A DNA stretch of 45,530 nucleotides, taken from DATFKA01 sp042095835. GTDB taxonomy: Bacteria; Bacteroidota; Bacteroidia; Chitinophagales; Saprospiraceae. The DNA is taken from NCBI GenBank assembly GCA_042095835.1, contig JBELML010000036.1:1-45530 (forward strand), written 5' to 3'. Positions within the stretch are counted from its first letter, which is position 1. Each line of letters begins with the position of its first letter. The position numbers and the translations under genes are program-made. Under the pieces are notes generated by a model that saw only the letters and a program-made list of their open reading frames with translations, did no database searches and was not told the DNA's origin. Below are positions 1-8,870 of this stretch, one piece after another.

Positions 1-3000
1 AGATTTTGTAACAAGCATCTGGATCATCAGTAGCACTGAAACGCTCATCTGTACTAGAGATCGCTAAAAGATCACAGGCTACATCTTCACTCACTTCTAC
101 TCCTGCAATGTCTGTGTCTTCTCCACAGTCGTAAGCTTCATCTGCTGGGAACTTCACCCAGTAGTCGTGTACGGCATAGACCTCTACATAGACTGGATCA
201 GGATCAACATAGTTGTTATTCTTGTTGTCTCCTCCCGTTACATCTAGAGCAATTGCATAACGACCAACTCCACACTGATCCAACTCTGGGGTAATGGTAA
301 CGCCCACTTCTGGGCCATTACACTGGATACCCAACTGATCGATGGTGATGAAGTCATAGACATTGTCCTGTGTCACTTCCTCCTGGCAAGTGATCCAACC
401 ACCTCCATCCAATAGGATTTGGTAGTTCAAGCCGTTTTCTACATCTACGTTCAACCAACAAGTACTAACGTTACCATTCGAATCGGTTCCTCGTAGTTGT
501 ACTTCTACTGGTGCATCAATATCTGCACAGAAGAATTCTACAATGTCATCCCACTTGGAGTATCCCGTTTCTTCGATATAATCTTCGCGGTAATCCGCTC
601 CGTATTTCTTCTCATAATCATCTGCTGCTCCACTGGTATTGTCGACTAGACGTCTGACCTGTAGGTCGACCAGCTCACAGTTATCCCAGCTGCCTTCGTC
701 TACATCTTCGTAAGTCGCTTGCGCATAGCCATTGATCCCCAACTTGGCATCTCCATCGACTAGCGTGATTCTGAGTTCATCATCACACTTCATCACTGGT
801 TTGGTTAAATCTTCTACATCAAAGAAGACTACACCAATAGCGGAGTTGTAGCAGCCATCACTTGCGGTGATCACCAGCGCATGGAATCCTATCGGTAAAC
901 CAACTAGCATCTGACCCTGGGTGGTGTAACCACCAATCTCCCAGATTTTGTTGCCCGTTGGAATATCTCCAATCTGCTCATCTACATAAGAGATCACTTC
1001 TACTGTGATATTTGGATCTTCGCAGTCCGTCACCACATCATCACCAAATAGCGCGCGTAGGCTTGCTAGGCTTGTATTGATACTGGCTGTACAATCCATT
1101 GGACCTGTAGAGACCGTTTGGATGCACACCGCTGGACCGTCATTATCTATATTCGGAGCGGCAGCTACTACTGCTCTGTCTGCTCCTACTCCATTCAAGG
1201 CAGAGGTAAGTCCATCTGGTAAGGACAAGGTATAGTCTGCAAAGTTTTGACCGGTCAATTGGTCGAACTCTGCATCATTCATCGCACAATCGTCAAATAC
1301 TGGTGCTTCGAAATCCCCTACTTTCACGATATAGCTGAAGGCAGAACTGGAATTCCCTGCACACCAATCAAATACATCTATTGATCTTTCTTCTTTAAAG
1401 GAACCATCTCCGCATACACCATCGAATAAGCGACTACTTGTATTCGGGGTAAGACCACAGCCTGCTTCGTTTAAGCTGATTTTGTTGCCAAACTCATCTG
1501 TATAAACTGGATAGCGGTTCGCAGGTGGAGTACCTGAATCGGCACTACAATCTTGTACCATCAGTGTCCAGCGTCCATCTTCGAACACAAAGGTCCCATC
1601 TCCATCATTGGCATCTGTATCTGTCTCAAAGGCAAAACTCGATACGGGTACAGCTTCAAATACTATGATTTGTATTGCAGAAGCCGTGTTGCCATAGCTA
1701 TCTTCTACGGTAAAACGACGCGTAATGCGTGCAGTAAAGCTGCTATCACAGCCGCCGTTTTCAACGATATCTGAGAAGGTTACCGATTTAATCGGTCCAC
1801 AATTATCGCCTACTGTTGGGTAGCCTAAATCATTTAGGTGCGTATCGCCTCCATCATCATTGCCCCCCGCTCCGTCTCCGGCTGGCGCTACGGTACCTGC
1901 ATTATTCACCACCTCATCCAATAACCAACAGGCTAGCGTATCACTTGGTGGTGCGATGATGCTTGGTGCTGTTTTATCTTCAGCGGTTACTGTTCCCCAG
2001 CAGACCAATTCATCTTGACGATTGAATACACCTACTGTGAAGTTTCCTACACCATCTACGGTATCTCTATTGAGTGGATTCGAATCGTCTACTCGCACGT
2101 AATAGCCTTTGCGGTTCCCTTGTGGTAGGCCTTCTCCTCTAGCTACTTGTCTAACTTGTAGGCCAAATTGACAATCATCATCTAAGGATACGATAATCTC
2201 ATTCGAACAAACAATTGGGCAGAATTCTACCAAAACATCTATGGTCAAGGTATCTCCTGGGCAATCGTCTGGACTAAAGGGTACAACTTCTAATCGAATC
2301 GTATCTACTAAGGCTGTTGTATTTTCCCATACCATATCAGATAAGGCATCGAAGTCTGTTGTGCCCGTCATTGCGGCTATACCACATAACTTTTCTGATA
2401 CGCCTAGTACACTTTCCATCGATACAATGAAGAAACTATCTGGTGCAACTGCTGTAGGATCAAACTCAAAGGTAATGCCGAAGGGCTCGTTGGAGCATAC
2501 TGCGGTATCTACATTTGTCAATACAGGTTCTGGAAGGATAGTCACCGAAACAGCAAATGTATCGCCTGCGCAACCATCTGTATAAGGTACTATATCCATG
2601 GTCACATCTCTGGAAACCAAGGTTACATTCTCCCAGGCATCATCTGCAAGCTCTGTAGAATCTGTCGTTTCTAAATCTCCTGTAACAGTATTGGCCCGTG
2701 CCGTAAGCTGTGGATCAGCCATAAAGTTGACAATCGAGAAGCTATCTGCAATAATATTACTAGCTATAAACTCAATACCAAATGGCATATCTGAGCATAG
2801 CGTAGTATCAATATCTGCAATGACTGGCTCCGGCTTAATGATATAGGTATAGGTTACCGAATCTCCTGGACAGCCATCTGCGTAGGCAATAATTCCATAT
2901 ACTAAGGTATCATTATCGCTACTTACATTTTCCCATACATCATTGGCGAAAATTGAAGCATCCGTTGTATTGGTATCTGCTGATGTCGTATTGGCATCGC

Positions 3001-6000
3001 GAGGTGTAGCATTGCCATTTTGTGAAACAAAATCAATCACAAAGCTATCGGCAATCATATTGATATCTACAAGCTCAATATTTAGGGTATCATCTGAGCA
3101 GAATGTCGCTGTAGAATCACTCAAGACCGGTTCTGGTTTGATAGTTACCGTTATAGAGAAAGTATCACCTGGACACAAATCGGTATAAGGCACCACATCC
3201 ATGGTCACTAGTCTGTCGATTGCCGTTTGGTTGGTCCAACTATCATTTTCTAGTTCATCATTATCTGGCGTCTCTAAATCGCCCATAACAGCATCCGGTC
3301 CTACAGTAAGCTCTGGATCAGCCATAAAATTGACAATCGAGAAGCTGTCTGCAAGCACATTGCTTGCCGTCATGACAATACCAAATTCAGCATCAGAACA
3401 TACTGTGGTATCAATGTCAGCAATAACTGGCTCTGGTTTAATGATGTAAGTATAAGTTATAGAGTCTCCTGGACAGCCATCTGTATATGGAATGATACCA
3501 TACACCAAGGTGTCATTCGCACTTGATACATTGGTCCATACATCATCTGCAAACTCTAAAGAATCTGTAGTCTCCACACTAGCGGCTGTCGTATTTGCAC
3601 CTGCCGTAGAACTTCCACTCTGTGAGGTAAAGTTGATAGAGAAGCTATCTGCTACAATATTACTAGCGATTAATTCAATACCCAAAGTATCATCAGAACA
3701 GAATATCGTCACTGAATCTGCCATCACTGGCTCCGGCTGGATAATAAAGGTATAAGTCACAGAATCTCCTGCACAGCCCTCTGTATAAGGAATAATGCCG
3801 TATACTAAGGTGTCATTCTCACTCGATACATTGGTCCATATATCATCAGCAAATTCAAGTGAATCAATAGTTTCTAAATCAGCACTGAGTGTATTCGCTC
3901 CAGGAGTAGCTGTACCAGTTTGACCAATAAAAGTTATAGAGAAGCTATCCGCAATGATGTTGCTAGCAATCAATTCGATACCAAGTGTATCATCTGAGCA
4001 GAAGGTAGTCACTGAATCTGCTAAAACTGGTTCTGGTAGAATGATGGCTCTAACATCAAAGGAATCGCCTTGGCATCCTGCGAAATAAGGTGCTACACGA
4101 TAGGTAACAGCTTCAGCATCCCCTGATTGGTTAATCCAAGCATCTATTGCCAAAGCCATACTTGAAGTTGAACCAAAACTGTTGGTCACAGAATCTGCTA
4201 CCAAATTTGGTCCAGCATCAATAAATACGCCTGCAAAACTATCGGCTAATACATTATTGGCCGCAAATACTACACCTAGAAGCTCTCTTGAGCATAAGGT
4301 AGTATCAATCATATCCACAATAGGAATCTCACCAACGGTTACCTCAATAGAATCGCTAACCAAACAAGCCTGACTAGGATTGTCAATTTCAAACTTCACA
4401 AAATAGGTTCCTGTGGCAGTCCACTGTACTTTGACAAATTGTTCATTATCAGCACTTAGAATTGTTCCTCCACCCTGTGGAAGCGTCCAGGTAATCAAAC
4501 TATCAGCTGTAGCTGGCACCATAGTACCATAAACCGCTGAATCTCTTTGACAAATATCATGGTCTGCATCAAAGTCAACCATCGCATTAATTGGAGCACC
4601 TGTAGTAGTTCCGACCGTCGCAAACTCATCACTTGGTATTGTACAAGTGTTTGTAATGGTCAGCACAGTATCTGGATAAAATGGACTCGATACTTCAATC
4701 GTATAACCTACTCCACTTTCGTGTATCCCTTGTATTACATAAAAAGTATCTGTTGGGGTTTGTACCTCCGTCAACATAGAATCTATAGCCAATTCACTGT
4801 AAGGAGGCCCTGCAGTTGTGGAATCGAGTAAACCAGTATTTGAGGTAATTCTCCACATTGCTCCGGGAATAGATCCGGTCACAATCACCTCTTCATCTAG
4901 ATGGTTTTCAATTGCACTACATTGACAAGGGTCAGCAATATTTGGATCATCATTTGCTAAAGTTGGGATAGGGCAAAAATTTGAAGCCAAAATCACGATA
5001 TCAACCATACAAGAACCTTCATTACCACTTAGATCAATAATTGATAGCTTCACATCTTTAATTACCCCTACATCATCACAGTCAACTTCGAGCAGTTCTT
5101 CATCATTAATTAAAGTAACGTCAATATCACAATTCTCCATTGAGCCTGCGTCGATGCTGTCGGGGGTGATTTCTGCATAACCTGAAGCATCCAATTTGAT
5201 GGTATCTGTGACACAAAGGGCAAGAGGCTTAATTGTATCGGCCACTGTAACGGTAGCGGTGCAAGTTGCGGAGTTCGCATTATTATCCGTAGCTGTAAGC
5301 GTAACGGTAGTAGCTCCTCCTAAATTTGTACAATCAAAATCCTCTGTGTCTATAATAAGCGTATCTATTCCGCAAGCGTCGTCAGACCCATCATCTACAT
5401 CTGAGGCAACAATACTTGCCATTCCCGAGGAATCTAATTGTATAGTAATGTCTTGACAAATTGCCATTGGAGAAACCGTATCAAATACCGTAACTGTAGC
5501 TGTACAGGTTGCCGTATTGCTATTAACATCGGCTACTGTAAATGTCACCGTATTCGAACCTACATTTGCACAAGTGAAGCTACTATTATTAAGAGCTAAA
5601 CTAGCTGTACCACAAGCGTCATTCGATCCATTATTTACATCGCTAGGTGTAATACTCGCATCGCCAGCCGCATCTAAATACACCGTGATATCTTGACAAA
5701 TCGCAACCGGAGCAATCGTATCAGATACCGTAACTGTAGCCGCACAGGTCGCCATATTGCTATTATTATCGGTTGCTGTCAATATCACCGTATTAGAACC
5801 TTCATCTGCACAAACAAAACTACTATCGTTAGTTGTAAAGGCTGTGATCCCACAATTATCAAAGGAACCATCGTTAAGATCAGCAGGTAAGATAGAAGCT
5901 TGGCCAGTAGCATCCAAATAAAGAGTGGTATCTGTTATACACATTACTGTGGGAGCAGTGCCATCCTGAATGGTAATAGAAGCGGTACATGTAGCCGTAT

Positions 6001-6676
6001 TACTATTATCGTCGGTAGCAGTAAGTGTCACGGTAGTAGCTCCAGCTACACTGTTACAATCAAAGTCTTTTATATCTACACTCACACTATCAATACCACA
6101 GTTATCAGAGGATTTGTTATCTACCTGTGAGGCTGCAAGAGTAACCGAACCCGCTGCATCAAGTTGCAAGGTGAGGTTTTGACATACCGCAGTTGGAGAT
6201 GTTGTATCTGATACTGTAACCATGATATTACATCTCATGCTACTATCAACAGTTCCTTTGATTAAGAGAACTGCATCAACAATTGCTGGAGCAGTTGTAT
6301 TTGAGCAATCCAAAGCAGCTGGGTTTAAAACTAGCGTATCATTCGGACAGCGCATAGTACCTGCCTGCATATCAATCGAATCTTCCATAATGATTTGCAA
6401 ATTACCGTTATTCACATTTCCAGAAGCATCTAAGTAGACAACAGCTCCTGTGGGACAATTTAGATTGATGCTACAAAAGGCTGCACTTGATGCATCAGCA
6501 GAGTAGGGATCAGAATCATTATACATTTCGGAATCAATACTGGTCCATTCTTTGAGTTGGAGTGTATTGGTAGATTCTTGTTTCTTTTTACTTGGGTTTA
6601 GTAACAAAAAGGGGAGCAACAAAAAGGACAGACTGAATAGTTTAAATCCTTTTATCAGGTGTAAAGTGTGCTTCAT
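1..6676 (-). CDS. Giant secreted repeat adhesin (HYR-like and PKD-like domains), C-terminus beyond the window
   Basis: An uninterrupted minus-strand reading frame runs from an ATG at 6676 to the left edge (at least 2,225 codons, no stop seen in the stretches I translated). The N-terminus MKHTLHLIKGFKLFSLSFLL is a signal-peptide-like segment. About six hyalin-like repeats of about 80 residues follow, with recurring CQDIT...LDAxG, DxGSxDxCG and TVTLTATDNNxNxATC elements. Next is a linker, then seven PKD-like repeats of about 100 residues (CSDDTLGIELIASN ... GCPGDSxTYTYIIKPEPV). The distal part has further Cys-rich Ig-like units (KPVMKCDDELRITLVDGDA). Such proteins in Saprospirales are usually T9SS-secreted surface adhesins; a sorting domain would lie outside this window. 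Transcribed divergently from the CotH pair. Function as adhesin or matrix protein is inferred; no enzymatic domain was recognised. Confidence 0.88.
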   Translation of the reverse strand, partial: MKHTLHLIKGFKLFSLSFLLLPFLLLNPSKKKQESTNTLQLKEWTSIDSEMYNDSDPYSADASSAAFCSINLNCPTGAVVYLDASGNVNNGNLQIIMEDSIDMQAGTMRCPNDTLVLNPAALDCSNTTAPAIVDAVLLIKGTVDSSMRCNIMVTVSDTTSPTAVCQNLTLQLDAAGSVTLAASQVDNKSSDNCGIDSVSVDIKDFDCNSVAGATTVTLTATDDNSNTATCTASITIQDGTAPTVMCITDTTLYLDATGQASILPADLNDGSFDNCGITAFTTNDSSFVCADEGSNTVILTATDNNSNMATCAATVTVSDTIAPVAICQDITVYLDAAGDASITPSDVNNGSNDACGTASLALNNSSFTCANVGSNTVTFTVADVNSNTATCTATVTVFDTVSPMAICQDITIQLDSSGMASIVASDVDDGSDDACGIDTLIIDTEDFDCTNLGGATTVTLTATDNNANSATCTATVTVADTIKPLALCVTDTIKLDASGYAEITPDSIDAGSMENCDIDVTLINDEELLEVDCDDVGVIKDVKLSIIDLSGNEGSCMVDIVILASNFCPIPTLANDDPNIADPCQCSAIENHLDEEVIVTGSIPGAMWRITSNTGLLDSTTAGPPYSELAIDSMLTEVQTPTDTFYVIQGIHESGVGYTIEVSSPFYPDTVLTITNTCTIPSDEFATVGTTTGAPINAMVDFDADHDICQRDSAVYGTMVPATADSLITWTLPQGGGTILSADNEQFVKVQWTATGTYFVKFEIDNPSQACLVSDSIEVTVGEIPIVDMIDTTLCSRELLGVVFAANNVLADSFAGVFIDAGPNLVADSVTNSFGSTSSMALAIDAWINQSGDAEAVTYRVAPYFAGCQGDSFDVRAIILPEPVLADSVTTFCSDDTLGIELIASNIIADSFSITFIGQTGTATPGANTLSADLETIDSLEFADDIWTNVSSENDTLVYGIIPYTEGCAGDSVTYTFIIQPEPVMADSVTIFCSDDTLGIELIASNIVADSFSINFTSQSGSSTAGANTTAASVETTDSLEFADDVWTNVSSANDTLVYGIIPYTDGCPGDSITYTYIIKPEPVIADIDTTVCSDAEFGIVMTASNVLADSFSIVNFMADPELTVGPDAVMGDLETPDNDELENDSWTNQTAIDRLVTMDVVPYTDLCPGDTFSITVTIKPEPVLSDSTATFCSDDTLNIELVDINMIADSFVIDFVSQNGNATPRDANTTSADTNTTDASIFANDVWENVSSDNDTLVYGIIAYADGCPGDSVTYTYIIKPEPVIADIDTTLCSDMPFGIEFIASNIIADSFSIVNFMADPQLTARANTVTGDLETTDSTELADDAWENVTLVSRDVTMDIVPYTDGCAGDTFAVSVTILPEPVLTNVDTAVCSNEPFGITFEFDPTAVAPDSFFIVSMESVLGVSEKLCGIAAMTGTTDFDALSDMVWENTTALVDTIRLEVVPFSPDDCPGDTLTIDVLVEFCPIVCSNEIIVSLDDDCQFGLQVRQVARGEGLPQGNRKGYYVRVDDSNPLNRDTVDGVGNFTVGVFNRQDELVCWGTVTAEDKTAPSIIAPPSDTLACWLLDEVVNNAGTVAPAGDGAGGNDDGGDTHLNDLGYPTVGDNCGPIKSVTFSDIVENGGCDSSFTARITRRFTVEDSYGNTASAIQIIVFEAVPVSSFAFETDTDANDGDGTFVFEDGRWTLMVQDCSADSGTPPANRYPVYTDEFGNKISLNEAGCGLTPNTSSRLFDGVCGDGSFKEERSIDVFDWCAGNSSSAFSYIVKVGDFEAPVFDDCAMNDAEFDQLTGQNFADYTLSLPDGLTSALNGVGADRAVVAAAPNIDNDGPAVCIQTVSTGPMDCTASINTSLASLRALFGDDVVTDCEDPNITVEVISYVDEQIGDIPTGNKIWEIGGYTTQGQMLVGLPIGFHALVITASDGCYNSAIGVVFFDVEDLTKPVMKCDDELRITLVDGDAKLGINGYAQATYEDVDEGSWDNCELVDLQVRRLVDNTSGAADDYEKKYGADYREDYIEETGYSKWDDIVEFFCADIDAPVEVQLRGTDSNGNVSTCWLNVDVENGLNYQILLDGGGWITCQEEVTQDNVYDFITIDQLGIQCNGPEVGVTITPELDQCGVGRYAIALDVTGGDNKNNNYVDPDPVYVEVYAVHDYWVKFPADEAYDCGEDTDIAGVEVSEDVACDLLAISSTDERFSATDDPDACYKI
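2215..4345 (-). repeat. Seven PKD-like repeats, 300-bp period with 600-bp dimer unit
   Basis: The codons for the PEPV motif recur near 4028, 3728, 3428, 3128, 2827 and 2526, an almost exact 300-bp period, with a first more divergent unit beginning near 4340. Units beginning near 4028, 3728 and 3128 share an FCSDDTL start; units beginning near 3428 and 2827 share a different start (TxCSD...) and an IVNFMADPxLT core. The array therefore looks like A-B dimers of 600 bp (3728-3128 and 3128-2526), which suggests expansion by duplication of two-domain blocks. Confidence 0.82.
4960..6480 (-). repeat. Tandem HYR-like repeats, about 240 bp each
   Basis: Within the adhesin gene, the motif C-x-D-I/T-x-x-x-L-D-A/S-x-G recurs near plus positions 6458, 6182, 5943, 5700, 5460 and 5214. 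The last five copies are spaced at about 240 bp (80 codons). Each unit contains conserved cysteines and a DNNxNxATC-type strand, as in hyalin-repeat Ig-like modules of Bacteroidota surface proteins. The units have diverged at the DNA level, so this is a protein-domain array rather than a recent DNA duplication. Confidence 0.8.
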
Positions 6677-7210
6677 GAGTACTTTTTTAAAAAAATTATG
6701 AGTAAATATGTAAATGGGAAGAACCTACATTTTGATCCATGAAGGTCCTTATTTAAAGGTAGGGGTTTCTATTGGCATGTAAAAACAAATACTGCATTAA
6801 TAGTTGATAATACCTCATATACGGTAGAAAACACAAAAAAGAGCGTCTCTTCAACAAAAGACACTCTGTTCACTAAGGATCAACGATATGAATAAAGATA
6901 AAACTAGGATTAAAGCAATGACTATAAGTCGAAAAGTTCTTGGGATTATTATATCCCCAAGATAAGGGTAGATAGCTGGTATGTACTGCTAATACTACGT
7001 TAAAAAAGCTTGTAAAATCGTTAAATAATTGAAAGGTCACTTAAGAGCGTGTTAAAGCTTGGTTTTGTTCGGGGGTTTTATTCTTTTATGCATTTCTGTT
7101 TATTAGACTACCATTCCCTAAAACGCGATCTTACTCTGGAGATAATTTAGTATAATTGCGCTCAACTATTCATATATATAGTCTTAAGATATAAAATCGA
7201 TTATAAAGAA
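6677..7210. promoter_or_regulatory. 534-bp divergent spacer between adhesin and CotH genes
   Basis: No convincing gene is seen here. It is AT-rich and must hold the promoters of both divergent units. On the minus strand TACCTTTA (6754-6761) is one base off the Bacteroidota -7 box TAnnTTTG, about 80 bp upstream of the adhesin ATG. A TTTG lies 24 bp further upstream, which is longer than the usual 19-21 bp. On the plus strand no good box was found. A minus-strand terminator-like hairpin sits at 6835-6867. Confidence 0.45.
6835..6867 (-). terminator. Intrinsic terminator-like hairpin upstream of the adhesin gene
   Basis: Read on the minus strand, AGAGTGTCT (6867-6859) can pair with AGACGCTCT (6848-6840) through nine pairs, one of them G-U, around a 10-nt loop. 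Six T residues follow (6840-6835). It stands about 160 nt upstream of the adhesin start and points the same way, where no gene upstream needs a terminator. It may be an attenuator in a long leader or the end of a small RNA. Confidence 0.55.
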
Positions 7211-8833
7211 ATGGAACAGCAAAAGTCCACTCTATTCATTCTTTTTTCCTTGGTCATTTGTACCTGGCTTCCTGCCCAAACGCAGTCCAGTGACTTTTAT
7301 AATACAGATAGCATTCAAGAAATAAAAATAAAATTCGACTCCGATAACTGGCGTTTCTTACTGGATTCCCTACGTTTTAATGGCTCTGAGCTATTGGAGG
7401 CTACTGTAGATATCAATGGTAGCCCCTTCGAGGGAGCCGGCGTCCGCATTAAAAAAGATCGAGTTTTTATACCTGATCAAAAAAAGAATAGCCTTTTCAT
7501 TCGCTTGGATTATAAGAATCCTGGGCAAAATTATCAGGGGTCAAAAGGCTTAATGCTTTCTCTCTCTCTCAGAGATCCAAGTATGGTGAGAGAAGTTTTA
7601 GGCTTAGAAATTGCTAGAAAGTATATGCCCGCACCAAAAGCTAATTTCGCCAAAGTGCAAGTTAATGATGACTACTACGGCTTGTTTGTAAATATAGAAC
7701 CCATAGACAATCAATTCCTTGCCGATAATTTTTCGGCTACTGATGGCCAATTGTTCTATAGCAATCCAGCTGGGGCCACCCAATTGGGCGGAGAATGCCT
7801 TAATAATGCCAATGGAAACTTGCGCGTAGAAGAAGACATCGATTGCTACAAGAACAATTTCGACTTGGTCAAGGGAGATAATTATCAAGCATTGGCGGAG
7901 GTAGTTGCCGCCATCAATGCAGGAACAGATAATTTAGAAGAGTTGCTCGATATCGATCAAACCTTGTGGTTTTTAGCTTTTCATAACCTCTTCGCCAATT
8001 TGTCCAGCTATCTTGGTAAAGAGGCGCCTAATTATTTTTTATATCAGGATAGCAATGGTCAATTTAGCCCCATTATTTGGAACCTCAACTTTATCATAGG
8101 TACCTATAAAAATTTGGGCCGAGGATCAGATTTATCAGTAGAGCAGCTCATAGAATTGGATCCATTTCTGCACATCGACAACCAGCTTAAACCACTCGTA
8201 AGCAGACTCTTAAACAATACCAAAAACCAAAAACTATACCGCTCTCATTTGAGAACTTTGATCTACGAGGAAATCCTGAGCGGACAATTTGAAGCTAGAG
8301 CTAAAGCCCTACAAGCACAAATTGAGGTTCCATTCACCAATGATCCCAACCGTTATTACGAAACGGCAGATTTTGATAAAAGCCTAGTGGCTGTGATTGG
8401 TAAAGTCTCCAAAGTTCCGGGCATCGTTACCTTTATGAATGAGCGTGCTCGTTTTCTTAAAAAACATGCAGAGCTGATTTATATTCCATCAGAAATAAGC
8501 AATGTCACTTACACGCGTAGAGAACGATTCTCTAGTAAAAGAGTACAGAAATACCAGATCCAAGCTACCGTTTCTAATTTCACCAATAGAGTTGATATCT
8601 TCTACCGATTCTCTGAAGATGGGCCCTTCCAAAAGATGTCCATGGAAGACAATGGGAAACACAATGATGGCGATGCTGGTGACAATATCTACGGAATCAC
8701 GGTCCGTCCAGCAGGAGAAAGCGGAAAAATTCAATATTACATCAGAGTAGAAAATCCGAAAACATTCGGTTATTTACCGAACAGGTACATGAACGAATAC
8801 CAAGAAATTTCTCTAGCTGAATTAAATAAATAA
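7211..8833 (+). CDS. CotH-family secreted protein, predicted pseudokinase
   Basis: 540 residues with a signal peptide (cleavage near LPAQTQS) and a CotH kinase-like domain (about 30-420). It shows a YYGLFVNIEPIDNQFL block equivalent to the nucleotide-binding region, then NLSSYLG (263-269) and PIIWNLN (287-293). In active CotH kinases these two blocks carry aspartates (D228 and D251 in Bacillus subtilis CotH, from memory); here they are S265 and N291, and the HN pair is PN (273-274). The neighbour downstream keeps both aspartates, so this copy is probably catalytically dead. The C-terminal ~110 residues form an Ig-like module (YRFSEDGPFQKMSMEDNGKH). It lies 37 bp upstream of its paralogue, probably as one operon. 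Family membership is well supported; loss of activity is inferred. Confidence 0.85.
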   Translation: MEQQKSTLFILFSLVICTWLPAQTQSSDFYNTDSIQEIKIKFDSDNWRFLLDSLRFNGSELLEATVDINGSPFEGAGVRIKKDRVFIPDQKKNSLFIRLDYKNPGQNYQGSKGLMLSLSLRDPSMVREVLGLEIARKYMPAPKANFAKVQVNDDYYGLFVNIEPIDNQFLADNFSATDGQLFYSNPAGATQLGGECLNNANGNLRVEEDIDCYKNNFDLVKGDNYQALAEVVAAINAGTDNLEELLDIDQTLWFLAFHNLFANLSSYLGKEAPNYFLYQDSNGQFSPIIWNLNFIIGTYKNLGRGSDLSVEQLIELDPFLHIDNQLKPLVSRLLNNTKNQKLYRSHLRTLIYEEILSGQFEARAKALQAQIEVPFTNDPNRYYETADFDKSLVAVIGKVSKVPGIVTFMNERARFLKKHAELIYIPSEISNVTYTRRERFSSKRVQKYQIQATVSNFTNRVDIFYRFSEDGPFQKMSMEDNGKHNDGDAGDNIYGITVRPAGESGKIQYYIRVENPKTFGYLPNRYMNEYQEISLAELNK

Positions 8834-8870
8834 GGCTATAATCCGTTAGTTTAGCGTAATAAAAAGCTCC

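Noticed and set aside
2215..4345. Possible CRISPR-like periodicity
   Set aside because: The 300-bp period is coding and translates to PKD-like domains; there are no short identical repeats with unique spacers.
1005..6437. About a dozen plus-strand open frames of 60-115 codons
   Set aside because: All lie antisense to the long adhesin frame and have no signal peptide, domain or promoter. Their biased composition comes from the repeats on the other strand.
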